From positions 7,338-71,337 of the forward strand of contig NZ_DASVGN010000033.1 in assembly GCF_036379515.1 (NCBI RefSeq): a stretch of DNA of 64,000 nucleotides. Reading direction: 5' to 3'. Made by a program: the position numbers and the translations under genes. The DNA comes from Castellaniella sp036379515 (lineage in GTDB: Bacteria > Pseudomonadota > Gammaproteobacteria > Burkholderiales > Burkholderiaceae_B). Shown here one piece after another: positions 25,281 to 33,371 of the stretch (its first letter is position 1; each line of letters starts with the position of its first letter). Below the pieces are notes generated by a model. It was not told the DNA's origin. It ran no database searches and was given only the letters and a program-made list of their open reading frames with translations.

Positions 25281-25653
25281 GAACAGAACTCTTGCGATGG
25301 GATTCTGAATTCATCCCTTCGGCATGGATAGCTGCCTCGATATCACGATACCGCTGGTCGACGCTAGACAGCCTTCGCTCAGCACTGCGATAACGCCGGA
25401 GGATGTCACGGCGCGTTGTGTCCTCGAAGCTCCGTCCGGGAGACCCATGAGGCGCCCGGTTCAAAACGGTTGATGCCTCGTCGAACCCGCCCATTGCCTC
25501 TCTCATCTGTGCTGCGGTGCGAGCCCAGGACCGATAGAACAATTCAGCCGCACCACGCTCGGACGAGTACTGGTACCCGCCCGAAGCCTGAATCGAAAAC
25601 ACGCCAGGCAGCGCGTTAATTATGCCCAGAATGCGGCGCTTCAATGCTTCCAT
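25273..25653 (-). CDS. Arg-rich soluble protein of unknown function in the same cassette
   Basis: A 126-residue protein starting at the ATG at 25653, which has GAGGAA 4 nt upstream. It lacks a signal peptide or membrane helix. The N-terminal MEALKRRILGIINALPGVFS may be amphipathic. The C-terminal half is charged and probably helical (RRDILRRYRSAERRLSSVDQ). No catalytic motif or known family was recognised. It overlaps the small membrane-protein gene by 8 bp and lies 110 bp after fcl copy 2. A good ribosome site, overlapping stops and starts, and coding-like composition argue that it is real. Confidence 0.6.
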   Translation of the reverse strand: MEALKRRILGIINALPGVFSIQASGGYQYSSERGAAELFYRSWARTAAQMREAMGGFDEASTVLNRAPHGSPGRSFEDTTRRDILRRYRSAERRLSSVDQRYRDIEAAIHAEGMNSESHRKSSVHG

Positions 25654-25763
25654 CGCTTCCTCACCGTGACCTGAAATCACTCATACCGTTGCCTCGACGC
25701 GCCAAGGCCACCTACTCGGAATGGTACTTACGGCCTCGCACTTTCGCAAGCTGGCTGAAACAT

Positions 25764-26738
25764 TCACACCCGCACCTCGCCCTTATGCGCCACGAACCAA
25801 TCGTAAGTCTCTGCCAGACCAGTCTCGAACGGAATCGAGGCCTTCCAGCCCAGACCCGACAATCTGGACACATCCAATAGTTTACGGGGGGTGCCGTCTG
25901 GGCGGCTCGCATCGAACTCTATGCCCCCCTTGAACCCCACTACCCGCGCGATGGATTCAGCCAATTCGCCGACGGTCATGTCCGCCCCGCAGCCCACGTT
26001 GACATGCGAGAGCGTTGGCCGGGTATGCGCCTGCCATACCGTGGCATCCAGTTCCATGACGTACACGCTGGCAGACGCCATATCATCCACATGCAAGAAC
26101 TCGCGCCGTGGCGCACCGCTACCCCACACCACGACTCGCGGAGCATCCTGCTCCTTGGCCTCATGAAACCGCCGCATCAGCGCCGGAATCACATGGCTGT
26201 CGTCCGGATGAAAATTGTCCCCTGGACCATAAAGGTTCGTCGGCATGACGCTGCGGTAATCCCGCCCGTACTGCCGGTTGTACGACTCGCACAGCTTGAT
26301 CCCCGCGATCTTGGCAACCGCATAGGGCTCGTTGGTGGACTCCAGCGTACCGGTCAAGAGCGCATCTTCACGCATGGGCTGCTCGGCCATGCGCGGGTAG
26401 ATGCATGACGAGCCCAGAAACAGCAGCTTCTGCACCCCATGGGCGTGCGCAGCCTGCACCACGTTTGCCTGCATTAGCAGGTTTTGGTAGATGAACTCGG
26501 CCGGGTAGGTATTGTTCGCGTGAATGCCGCCCACCTTGGCGGCCGCAAGATAGACCTGATCCACTGCGTGCGCTGCAAAGTAAGCCTGCACTGCCGCCTG
26601 ATTCGTCAGGTCCAGCTCGGCATGGGTAGCGGTCAGCAGGTTTCCATACCCCAGCGCCTGCAACCGCCGCACAATGGCGGACCCCACCATCCCACGGTGG
26701 CCCGCGACAAAGATCCGCTGATCCACTGCTCGTGCCAT
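25764..26738 (-). CDS. fcl: GDP-L-fucose synthase (copy 2)
   Basis: A 324-residue SDR enzyme, paralogue of 2953-3927. GHRGMVGSAIVRRLQALGYG, SSCIYPRMAEQPM and the Tyr-x3-Lys in NEPYAVAKIAGIKLC are intact, as is PTNLYGPGDNFHPDD. It makes GDP-L-fucose, probably for the GT11 fucosyltransferase at 35670-36527. It starts 3 bp after gmd copy 2 but is separated from manC by the unknown two-gene cassette. Confidence 0.95.
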   Translation of the reverse strand: MARAVDQRIFVAGHRGMVGSAIVRRLQALGYGNLLTATHAELDLTNQAAVQAYFAAHAVDQVYLAAAKVGGIHANNTYPAEFIYQNLLMQANVVQAAHAHGVQKLLFLGSSCIYPRMAEQPMREDALLTGTLESTNEPYAVAKIAGIKLCESYNRQYGRDYRSVMPTNLYGPGDNFHPDDSHVIPALMRRFHEAKEQDAPRVVVWGSGAPRREFLHVDDMASASVYVMELDATVWQAHTRPTLSHVNVGCGADMTVGELAESIARVVGFKGGIEFDASRPDGTPRKLLDVSRLSGLGWKASIPFETGLAETYDWFVAHKGEVRV

Positions 26739-26741
26739 GGT

Positions 26742-27866
26742 TCAGTCTTCCCTTGCCACCGGCACGTCGTAGCCATGCTGCTTCAGCAGCGCGTGACGCT
26801 TGGCCCGATCCAGATCGTACGCCACCATCTCCGTCACCATCTGCCCCAAGGTAATTTCAGGAACCCAGCCCAGCTTCTCTCGCGCCTTGCTTGCGTCACC
26901 TAGCAGGGTCTCGACCTCTGCCGGACGAAAATAGCGCGGGTCCACCGCCACCACCACATCACCCGGCTTCAGCGCCGGGGCGCTGTCGCCCACCACTTTA
27001 TCGACGATGCCTTTTTCGTCTACGCCCGTGCCCTCGAAACGCAAGGCGACGCCCAACTCTGCCGCCGCCAGGCGAATAAAGTCGCGAACGGAATATTGAA
27101 CCCCGGCGGCAATGACGAAATCATCGGGCTTCTCTTGCTGCAGCATCAACCACTGCATTCGCACGTAGTCATGTGCGTGGCCCCAGTCGCGCAGCGAGTC
27201 CATATTGCCCATGTACAGGCATTTCTCCAACCCTTGCGCGATGTTGGACAAGCCCCGTGTAATCTTACGGGTGACGAAGGTTTCCCCCCGGCGAGGGGAT
27301 TCATGATTGAACAAGATGCCGTTACTGGCGTGCAGGCCGTAGGCCTCGCGGTAATTGACCGTGATCCAATAGGCGTAGAGCTTGGCCACCGCATAGGGGC
27401 TGCGCGGGTAGAACGGCGTAGTTTCGCGCTGCGGGGTTTCTTGCACCAGCCCAAACAGTTCCGAGGTAGAAGCCTGGTAAAAACGAGTTTTCTCCTCGAG
27501 ACCCAGAAAGCGAATGCCCTCGAGCAGACGCAGGGTACCCAGTGCATCGACGTCCGCCGTGTATTCCGGCGACTCGAAGCTCACCGCCACATGCGACTGG
27601 GCCGCCAGGTTGTAGACCTCGTCGGGTTGAACTTCGGACAGGATGCGGATCAGGTTGGATGAATCGGACAGATCACCATAGTGCAGCACCAAGCGGCGAT
27701 TCGTTTCATGCGGGTCCTGGTAAAGATGATCGATACGCTGCGTGTTCAGCGACGAAGAACGCCGCTTGATACCATGGACTTCATAGCCCTTCTGAAGGAG
27801 AAATTCGGCCAAGTAGGAGCCGTCCTGGCCTGTGATGCCGGTGATAAGAGCTTTTTTCTTAATCAT
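26742..27866 (-). CDS. gmd: GDP-mannose 4,6-dehydratase (copy 2)
   Basis: A 374-residue SDR dehydratase, very close to copy 1 at 3933-5051 by eye. KKALITGITGQDGSYLAEFL, STSELFGLVQETPQRETTPF and SPYAVAKLYAYWITVNYREA contain the cofactor and catalytic residues. Two copies of gmd, fcl and manC in one window mean that GDP-fucose can be supplied to both glycan clusters independently. GC content is higher here than in the genes on both sides. Confidence 0.95.
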   Translation of the reverse strand: MIKKKALITGITGQDGSYLAEFLLQKGYEVHGIKRRSSSLNTQRIDHLYQDPHETNRRLVLHYGDLSDSSNLIRILSEVQPDEVYNLAAQSHVAVSFESPEYTADVDALGTLRLLEGIRFLGLEEKTRFYQASTSELFGLVQETPQRETTPFYPRSPYAVAKLYAYWITVNYREAYGLHASNGILFNHESPRRGETFVTRKITRGLSNIAQGLEKCLYMGNMDSLRDWGHAHDYVRMQWLMLQQEKPDDFVIAAGVQYSVRDFIRLAAAELGVALRFEGTGVDEKGIVDKVVGDSAPALKPGDVVVAVDPRYFRPAEVETLLGDASKAREKLGWVPEITLGQMVTEMVAYDLDRAKRHALLKQHGYDVPVARED

Positions 27867-27879
27867 TGATTCTACGTTA

Positions 27880-29157
27880 TCATTTATTCACAGGCTGGCC
27901 ATACGTCTTATGCCAACGATCAATGGCTTCCTGGTATATTGACAGATATTGCGGTACTACAACAGCCGGAGACCACAACCGCACGGCGCGTTCCCGTGCC
28001 GCTGCACAAAGAGCTGCATGCCGGGCGATATCTTCCAACACCCAGCATATTCCATGCGCTAAATCAGCCACATCGTACGGCCTAGCCAAATAGCCTGTTT
28101 CGCCATGCACTACTACATCTGGCAGCCCCGTACAGTTGAACGCCACAACAGGGCAGCCACAGGCTTGTGCCTCAGTTCCTGTCTGTGGAAGATTTTCCTG
28201 GCGAGAAGGCACAACAGTGACATCCGCCGCGCCGTAAGCCAACGCAATCGTCGTATCATCGTTCAAACGACCCAGCCAGTGGATGGGTAACCCCAACTCC
28301 GGCGGGTGAACAGGCTCACTTTGGCCGAAGACCACGCACTCTAAATTGGGGTGAGCGGCAGCCAGCGCTTCGAGCGCGCCCTGCAATAGGTCCCAGCCCT
28401 TTCTAGGATCGGTACCCCCACCGATCGCGCCAAACAGTACCAGTTGCTTATTCTCGGGAAGGCCCAGCAACTTCCTTGCCAACGCCTTGGGCCACGGTTG
28501 AAATTGCTCCGTGTCGAGCACATTGGGCACTACCGAGACTGGCCAGCCTCCCATCAACTCGCTCCCACGAACGCAATTTGCCAGCCATTGGCTAGGTGCC
28601 ACAACTTGCAACGGGTACTGCCAAGCACGTTTCTTCCGCAACCATACCCAGCGGCTAACATCTAGCCCGCTCTCGTTTGAAGCCCTATTGGACGTTGTAT
28701 AGGGAGCACGCCAACGCGCGGAAATATCATCCGCCGCATAATGTTCCGACCCACAAAACGCCCACATATCGTGCAGTGTCCACACGCAGGGCTGGCAGAT
28801 CTTGCCGATTTCCGCGACTGACATGAACTCGTTGCCAACCCAGTTCAGGTGTAAAACGTCAGCGGACTGAACAGCAGCCCGTCGAAGAACTTGAGAAGGA
28901 AGGCAGGATACTGACCGATATACAGGCTCCTGATCACCCTGTAAGTTCCCAATTCGCGTACCAATCATAGCGCGGGCCAACGCCACAGCACGCGCTCTCA
29001 CCCGATGGGGCCCATCAACCGTTGACCAGTCGGACACTTTAGTGCCAACAGACATACGGCTGCGGACGCCTGCATCGAGCAGTGCAGAGTGTAAGCGGAA
29101 GGCCGCTCGTGCTGCCCCCCCCGTCAGATCTGAATATGAAAGGAGAACAGGTAGCAA
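27880..29157 (-). CDS. Family 4 glycosyltransferase (WcaC-like)
   Basis: A 425-residue GT-B enzyme. VLLSYSDLTGGAARAAFRLH and the WTLHDMWAFCGSEHYA segment are typical of WcaC-type transferases of colanic acid and related pathways. The donor domain has LVLFGAIGGGTDPRKGWDLL and an E-containing loop SRQENLPQTGTEAQACGCPVV matching the E-x7-E motif. It lies 13 bp before gmd copy 2 in the same direction. Sugar specificity is unknown. Confidence 0.86.
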   Translation of the reverse strand: MLPVLLSYSDLTGGAARAAFRLHSALLDAGVRSRMSVGTKVSDWSTVDGPHRVRARAVALARAMIGTRIGNLQGDQEPVYRSVSCLPSQVLRRAAVQSADVLHLNWVGNEFMSVAEIGKICQPCVWTLHDMWAFCGSEHYAADDISARWRAPYTTSNRASNESGLDVSRWVWLRKKRAWQYPLQVVAPSQWLANCVRGSELMGGWPVSVVPNVLDTEQFQPWPKALARKLLGLPENKQLVLFGAIGGGTDPRKGWDLLQGALEALAAAHPNLECVVFGQSEPVHPPELGLPIHWLGRLNDDTTIALAYGAADVTVVPSRQENLPQTGTEAQACGCPVVAFNCTGLPDVVVHGETGYLARPYDVADLAHGICWVLEDIARHAALCAAARERAVRLWSPAVVVPQYLSIYQEAIDRWHKTYGQPVNK

Positions 29158-29194
29158 GGAACAAACACCGTCAACATGTTAGAAATAGAAGCTG

Positions 29195-30010
29195 CTACTG
29201 CTTGCATGCTTCGACATACATAGACTCCAACCCCTTGCGAGGGGTCCCATTATTATCCACATCAAGTTGCTGAAACGGAAAGTCCGCCACCCTACTAGTA
29301 GTCGCAGTTACCACCTGCGCGTCAGAAAAGCCAGCAGCCGACAAGACCCCGCTCAATTGATGGAAATCCCATAACCAATGGTGCCGCTCACCAAGACTTG
29401 CCATGCTCACGTTCTGATCCTTAAAGGCCCTTGGCAGGCCCAGCAAGCAAAGTCGAACCCGCAATTCGAATATGCGAGACCTAACGGCAGCCGACAACCT
29501 GCCAAATGAAAAAGCCGTCTTTACAGGGTGAGCAGACACCTCAGCTCGCCCTACACGCAGGGCTACATAGTCGATCATTGATTGACTATCCCTGCACCTG
29601 GGCACAGCGATGCTCTGGTAATACTTCCCGAGTTCGCCACCTGGTTCGCGGCGCACACATTGGTCAACCATTTCAAGGACAACAAAGTCCGCGCGCTCGT
29701 GCTCGCCCGCTAACCGACAGCGCAAATATTCCGCCGCCATATTCTGCAGATCTGGCAGCACCAGGCGAATCACCCCACCGGGCGCCAAAACTCGAAAACA
29801 TTCAGAAATAACCGATGAAATCAAACCCCGTGGTACGTGTTCCAGGAAATGTGACGAGTAGACTAATTTGGCACTTTCGTCTTGGGCAGGCAACCCATTC
29901 AGAAGGTTTGCCGCACGGACAGCCCGCCCCGATGACTGAAAGTCCAAATTCAGCCAATCGGGACTGTCCACATAGATCGGGCCACATCCAAGGTTTATTT
30001 TATTTTTCAT
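29195..30010 (-). CDS. Class I SAM-dependent methyltransferase
   Basis: A 271-residue protein opening directly with the SAM motif INLGCGPIYVDSPDWLNLDF, then LVYSSHFLEHVPRG and LAPGGVIRLVLPDLQNMAAE, the type-11 methyltransferase pattern. The C-terminal part is family specific and was not recognised. It probably methylates a sugar or phosphate of the right-cluster glycan. A 337-bp AT-rich gap follows upstream, in contrast to the tight packing elsewhere. Confidence 0.82.
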   Translation of the reverse strand: MKNKINLGCGPIYVDSPDWLNLDFQSSGRAVRAANLLNGLPAQDESAKLVYSSHFLEHVPRGLISSVISECFRVLAPGGVIRLVLPDLQNMAAEYLRCRLAGEHERADFVVLEMVDQCVRREPGGELGKYYQSIAVPRCRDSQSMIDYVALRVGRAEVSAHPVKTAFSFGRLSAAVRSRIFELRVRLCLLGLPRAFKDQNVSMASLGERHHWLWDFHQLSGVLSAAGFSDAQVVTATTSRVADFPFQQLDVDNNGTPRKGLESMYVEACKQ

Positions 30011-30347
30011 TTTATAATACGCCCTGCATCCCTTAACAAGTTCATTTCAATCAATGGTTAGTACATCCCATGAAAATAATCTACCTTAAAGGAAAAATTA
30101 TCTAATTCTTACTTTTGAAGTTCGCACAACTCTGCCAGTCTACGATGGAACACCAGCCCACAGGCCAAAGCCGTTCCCCCAAGCTCTCGTTCCGCCACCA
30201 ATTCCACCGCAAACAACAATAATGATAAATCACGCCATCTGGTTGGTATATGCATTGCGAGACATATAATCCTACGCAAAAAATAAAAACACACAGACCA
30301 GTCCAAGAATTTCGTGATTCTAAATCAATATGGCAGCTACAATTTTT
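30011..30347. other. AT-rich intergenic gap with a doubtful 65-codon frame
   Basis: This 337-bp stretch separates two methyltransferase genes and is much richer in A/T than its surroundings. A leftward frame at 30109-30306 (TTG start, 65 residues ending ELVAERELGGTALACGLVFH and a short charged tail) is open, but has no ribosome site or recognised domain. It may be a gene remnant or chance. A promoter for the methyltransferase at 29195 could lie here, but no convincing pair of boxes was found. Confidence 0.35.
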
Positions 30348-31151
30348 TCATCTATCAAGAACGAATGTTAGGTTAGAACCATCAATCGCAACACAATGCA
30401 TACCAGCATCCAATAACTGTTTCACACTCGCAGCAATCCTACTGCTAGCTTGAGCATCCAAGGGGGAATGGGCCTCATCAAATTCAACTAATAACAGTCT
30501 CGGTGGCACGCCAGAATCCGTGATGTCCCGAATCACCTCATATTCAGCACCTTCTATATCTATTTTCAATAGATCGATTTTATAGTCACCCTGCTGTTTC
30601 ATTATCGCAGATAGACGGTGACACTGCGCCGTGAAGAACTCAGAAGTTCTCTGCAGGTTCGCAGTTGAACACGAAACATGCTGAGGATCTTTAGGGAAGT
30701 AGAACTTCATCTCTTGGTCCAAGCCTGCCAAGCCGATTGGCAGAAACGACATCCTTTCAAGATCTGAGGGAGAAACATGATAAAACTCGCTTGTACTCCC
30801 ATTCACGGAGAATGGCCTCCCAGCAGCCACTGCCTCCGATAATGCTTCAAAATGCTTAATAGCCCGAGGGGTGGGGTCGATGATCCGTACGCGGCACCCA
30901 AATTGCCGAACCAAGATCGTATCAAAGCTAATGTCTTCACCAGCCCCAGCGAGATAACAAGTTGAATCTTTAGTCAAACCACTATCCAATGGAAGTACCC
31001 ACCCTCCATAGGTCGTACCGAGCTTAACAAGCCGTTTCGCAGGTAGGAGCAACGCCCTATCTATGATCCCACTCAACTGAAGATCAGTCAGCCCCCCTCC
31101 ACGGTGGATAGCACGCCGTACAAGTTTCTTCATATAGCTTATCAAAGGCAT
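30348..31151 (-). CDS. FkbM-family methyltransferase
   Basis: A 267-residue protein with the FkbM hallmark IDLLKIDIEGAEYEVIRDI near residue 197 and a C-terminal LLLVEFDEAHSPLDA. The N-terminal half (ACYLAGAGEDISFD-like region, read as CYLAGAGEDISFDTILVRQF) departs from the common DIGANxG form of motif I, so cofactor binding is less certain than for the copies at 15496 and 36624. It is expected to O-methylate a sugar. It is low in GC. Confidence 0.78.
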   Translation of the reverse strand: MPLISYMKKLVRRAIHRGGGLTDLQLSGIIDRALLLPAKRLVKLGTTYGGWVLPLDSGLTKDSTCYLAGAGEDISFDTILVRQFGCRVRIIDPTPRAIKHFEALSEAVAAGRPFSVNGSTSEFYHVSPSDLERMSFLPIGLAGLDQEMKFYFPKDPQHVSCSTANLQRTSEFFTAQCHRLSAIMKQQGDYKIDLLKIDIEGAEYEVIRDITDSGVPPRLLLVEFDEAHSPLDAQASSRIAASVKQLLDAGMHCVAIDGSNLTFVLDR

Positions 31152-31179
31152 CTCCAGTTCATGTCTGCCAAAAATAGAT

Positions 31180-32127
31180 CTACGAGCCTTTCATACCGCG
31201 ATAGATGGAAGCGAGGATCTCCCCACCCGGGAGAACTCGCAGCGCTTCCTTCAGCGCGTTAATTCTTCTGATTCCAAATATATTGTCGTCGGTCCATATA
31301 TCCGCCCTCGCATCACGCACCATCCCAGAAGGATGGACCAGTGGGAACTCTAGCGACTCTAATTTGAGCGAACCGAGCGGACTTTTAACGTCCGTGGTAT
31401 GTGTGGCTCCGATTCCAAAACCGATATTTTTGACTAGATTATAGGCAGGGAGAACAGAAAGCCCATGTTGTGCCCAGCACGTAAAGGTCCAGCGATAGGC
31501 CCAACTATCTATCTGCCCCGCATGTGCTCGATCAAAAATATTCGTCCAATACCGAGAAAACAGACGATTGCCGCTACCGAGCCGGAGAAGCCAGTCGGTT
31601 TCTCTCAACGAAGGCCATAAATCCATATCATGATCATACATGCGCCATGCGCGCCGCCATGAGGCCCAGCCCCAACAGTGATTGTATCGGCTAAAAAAAT
31701 AGCTAGTGTTTGGTCGATGTGCATTGCCATGTGCGTGCATGGCCGAAATAGCCATTACGCGTTCGTCATCTGCATATCGGGTGAGTAATTCCGATACAAA
31801 CGGAAAGAAACTAGCATCGACTACACAATCATCCTCCAGCACAATGCCGCGTTCTTCCTGATCGAAGAACCAATCCAGCGCTCCACTGACTGCTAAGCGA
31901 CACCCTAAATTCCGGTCACGAAACAACGTGTAAACCCGACATTCCCAATCGACCGCAGTGGCAAGCGTGCGCGTGTACTCCACCGCCAACGACTCTTCAG
32001 GGCGCCCCTGGCGAGCGCCGTCGCAGGCGACATACAGGCGAGTAGGCTTAGCCGCTCTAATCACATCAAAAACGGCCTGAGTTGTGTCTGGGCGATTGAA
32101 GATCAATAGAAGAACCGGGATATTCAT
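31180..32127 (-). CDS. GT-A-fold glycosyltransferase (HlpA/GNT-I-like)
   Basis: A 315-residue protein from the ATG at 32127, chosen because the longer frame would overlap ugd. IPVLLLIFNRPDTTQAVFDV, LYVACDGAR and GIVLEDDCVVDASFFPF (acidic metal-binding site near residue 105) fit GT2-like enzymes annotated as hemolytic protein HlpA-like or sugar transferases. CWGWASWRRAWRMYDHDM is a family-typical block. Its product probably adds a sugar to the lipid-linked glycan. The gene lies 13 bp after ugd. Confidence 0.75.
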   Translation of the reverse strand: MNIPVLLLIFNRPDTTQAVFDVIRAAKPTRLYVACDGARQGRPEESLAVEYTRTLATAVDWECRVYTLFRDRNLGCRLAVSGALDWFFDQEERGIVLEDDCVVDASFFPFVSELLTRYADDERVMAISAMHAHGNAHRPNTSYFFSRYNHCWGWASWRRAWRMYDHDMDLWPSLRETDWLLRLGSGNRLFSRYWTNIFDRAHAGQIDSWAYRWTFTCWAQHGLSVLPAYNLVKNIGFGIGATHTTDVKSPLGSLKLESLEFPLVHPSGMVRDARADIWTDDNIFGIRRINALKEALRVLPGGEILASIYRGMKGS

Positions 32128-32140
32128 GCTATGCCCATCA

Positions 32141-33307
32141 TCAGCTATCAGAACCGAAGAGATCTCGGGTATAGACTCGTGCAGACACATCTGCCAGATC
32201 CGCCGTTAAACGGTTGGCCACGATCAGATCTGCCTGCCGTTTGAACTCTGATAGATCATGCAACACGGGTGAATGAAAGAACTCCACGTGCCGCAAGACC
32301 GGCTCATATACAATGACTCGCACTCCCTTTGCTTTCAGCCGTTTCATGACGCCCTGCACCGCAGAAGCACGGAAATTATCCGACCCCGCCTTCATCACTA
32401 GCCGATAGATGCCCACCGTCTTTGGGTTCTGACGAAGAATATCCTCTGCTATAAAATCCTTGCGGGTCGCATTAGCATCGACAATCGCATGAATAAGACT
32501 CTGAGGCACATCCTGGTAATTTGCCAGCAGCTGGCGCGTATCCTTCGGTAGACAATAGCCACCATACCCAAAGCTAGGGTTATTGTAGTGACTACCTATA
32601 CGTGAGTCCAAACACACCCCGTCAATGATCTGCCGAGTGTCTAGACCCCGCACCCTGGCGTAGGTGTCTAATTCGTTGAAATATGCCACCCGCATCGCCA
32701 GGTAGGTGTTGGAGAAAAGTTTTACTGCCTCGGCCTCGGTACTGTCCATCAAAAGCGTCGGCACGTCCTTCTTGATCGCTCCTTCCTGCATCAAAGCAGC
32801 AAACCGGCGCCCCATATCTGTCTTATCACCGACGATGATACGGCTAGGATAGAGATTATCGTGCAGCGCATGACCCTCACGGAGGAATTCAGGAGAAAAC
32901 ATCAATAGACCAGTATCGAAGTGTTCACGCATTCGCGCGGTATAGCCAACCGGCACCGTTGACTTTATCACCACCATCGCGTTGGAATTAATTTCTCGTA
33001 CATCAGAAATCACCGATTCAATTGATCGGGTATTGAAGTAATTGGCATCTGGGTCATAGTCAGTAGGCGTAGCAATAATCACAAGATCAGCACCTGCATA
33101 AGCCTCACGTTTATCAGCGGTGAAGTATATGTTCTCAGTAACGCCTAGATATTGCTGAATATCAGAGTCATCGATTGGACTCATATGCCGCTTAAGCAAT
33201 TCAATTTTTCCAATATCCACATCATAGGCAGACACATGATTGTGCTGCGCAAGCAGCAATGCGTTCGAGAGACCTACGTAACCGACACCGGCGATAGTAA
33301 TGTTCAT
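32141..33307 (-). CDS. ugd: UDP-glucose 6-dehydrogenase
   Basis: A 388-residue enzyme, the length of E. coli Ugd, starting at the ATG at 33307. ITIAGVGYVGLSNALLLAQH binds NAD. The catalytic Cys is in SFGYGGYCLPKDTRQLLANY near residue 250, and STVPVGYTARM and FSPEFLREGHAL are present. It oxidises UDP-glucose to UDP-glucuronic acid, giving the right cluster an acidic sugar. It is followed immediately by a glycosyltransferase and preceded by asnB, which may amidate a uronic acid. Confidence 0.93.
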   Translation of the reverse strand: MNITIAGVGYVGLSNALLLAQHNHVSAYDVDIGKIELLKRHMSPIDDSDIQQYLGVTENIYFTADKREAYAGADLVIIATPTDYDPDANYFNTRSIESVISDVREINSNAMVVIKSTVPVGYTARMREHFDTGLLMFSPEFLREGHALHDNLYPSRIIVGDKTDMGRRFAALMQEGAIKKDVPTLLMDSTEAEAVKLFSNTYLAMRVAYFNELDTYARVRGLDTRQIIDGVCLDSRIGSHYNNPSFGYGGYCLPKDTRQLLANYQDVPQSLIHAIVDANATRKDFIAEDILRQNPKTVGIYRLVMKAGSDNFRASAVQGVMKRLKAKGVRVIVYEPVLRHVEFFHSPVLHDLSEFKRQADLIVANRLTADLADVSARVYTRDLFGSDS

Positions 33308-33371
33308 CCTATCTTGAAACAACCACGAAGCCAAATATTAAGTTAATTTGAATTTTGATTGATGGACGACG

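Noticed and set aside
30109..30306. A 65-codon leftward frame in the AT-rich gap
   Set aside because: TTG start, no ribosome site and no recognised motif. It is kept only as a remark in the gap entry.
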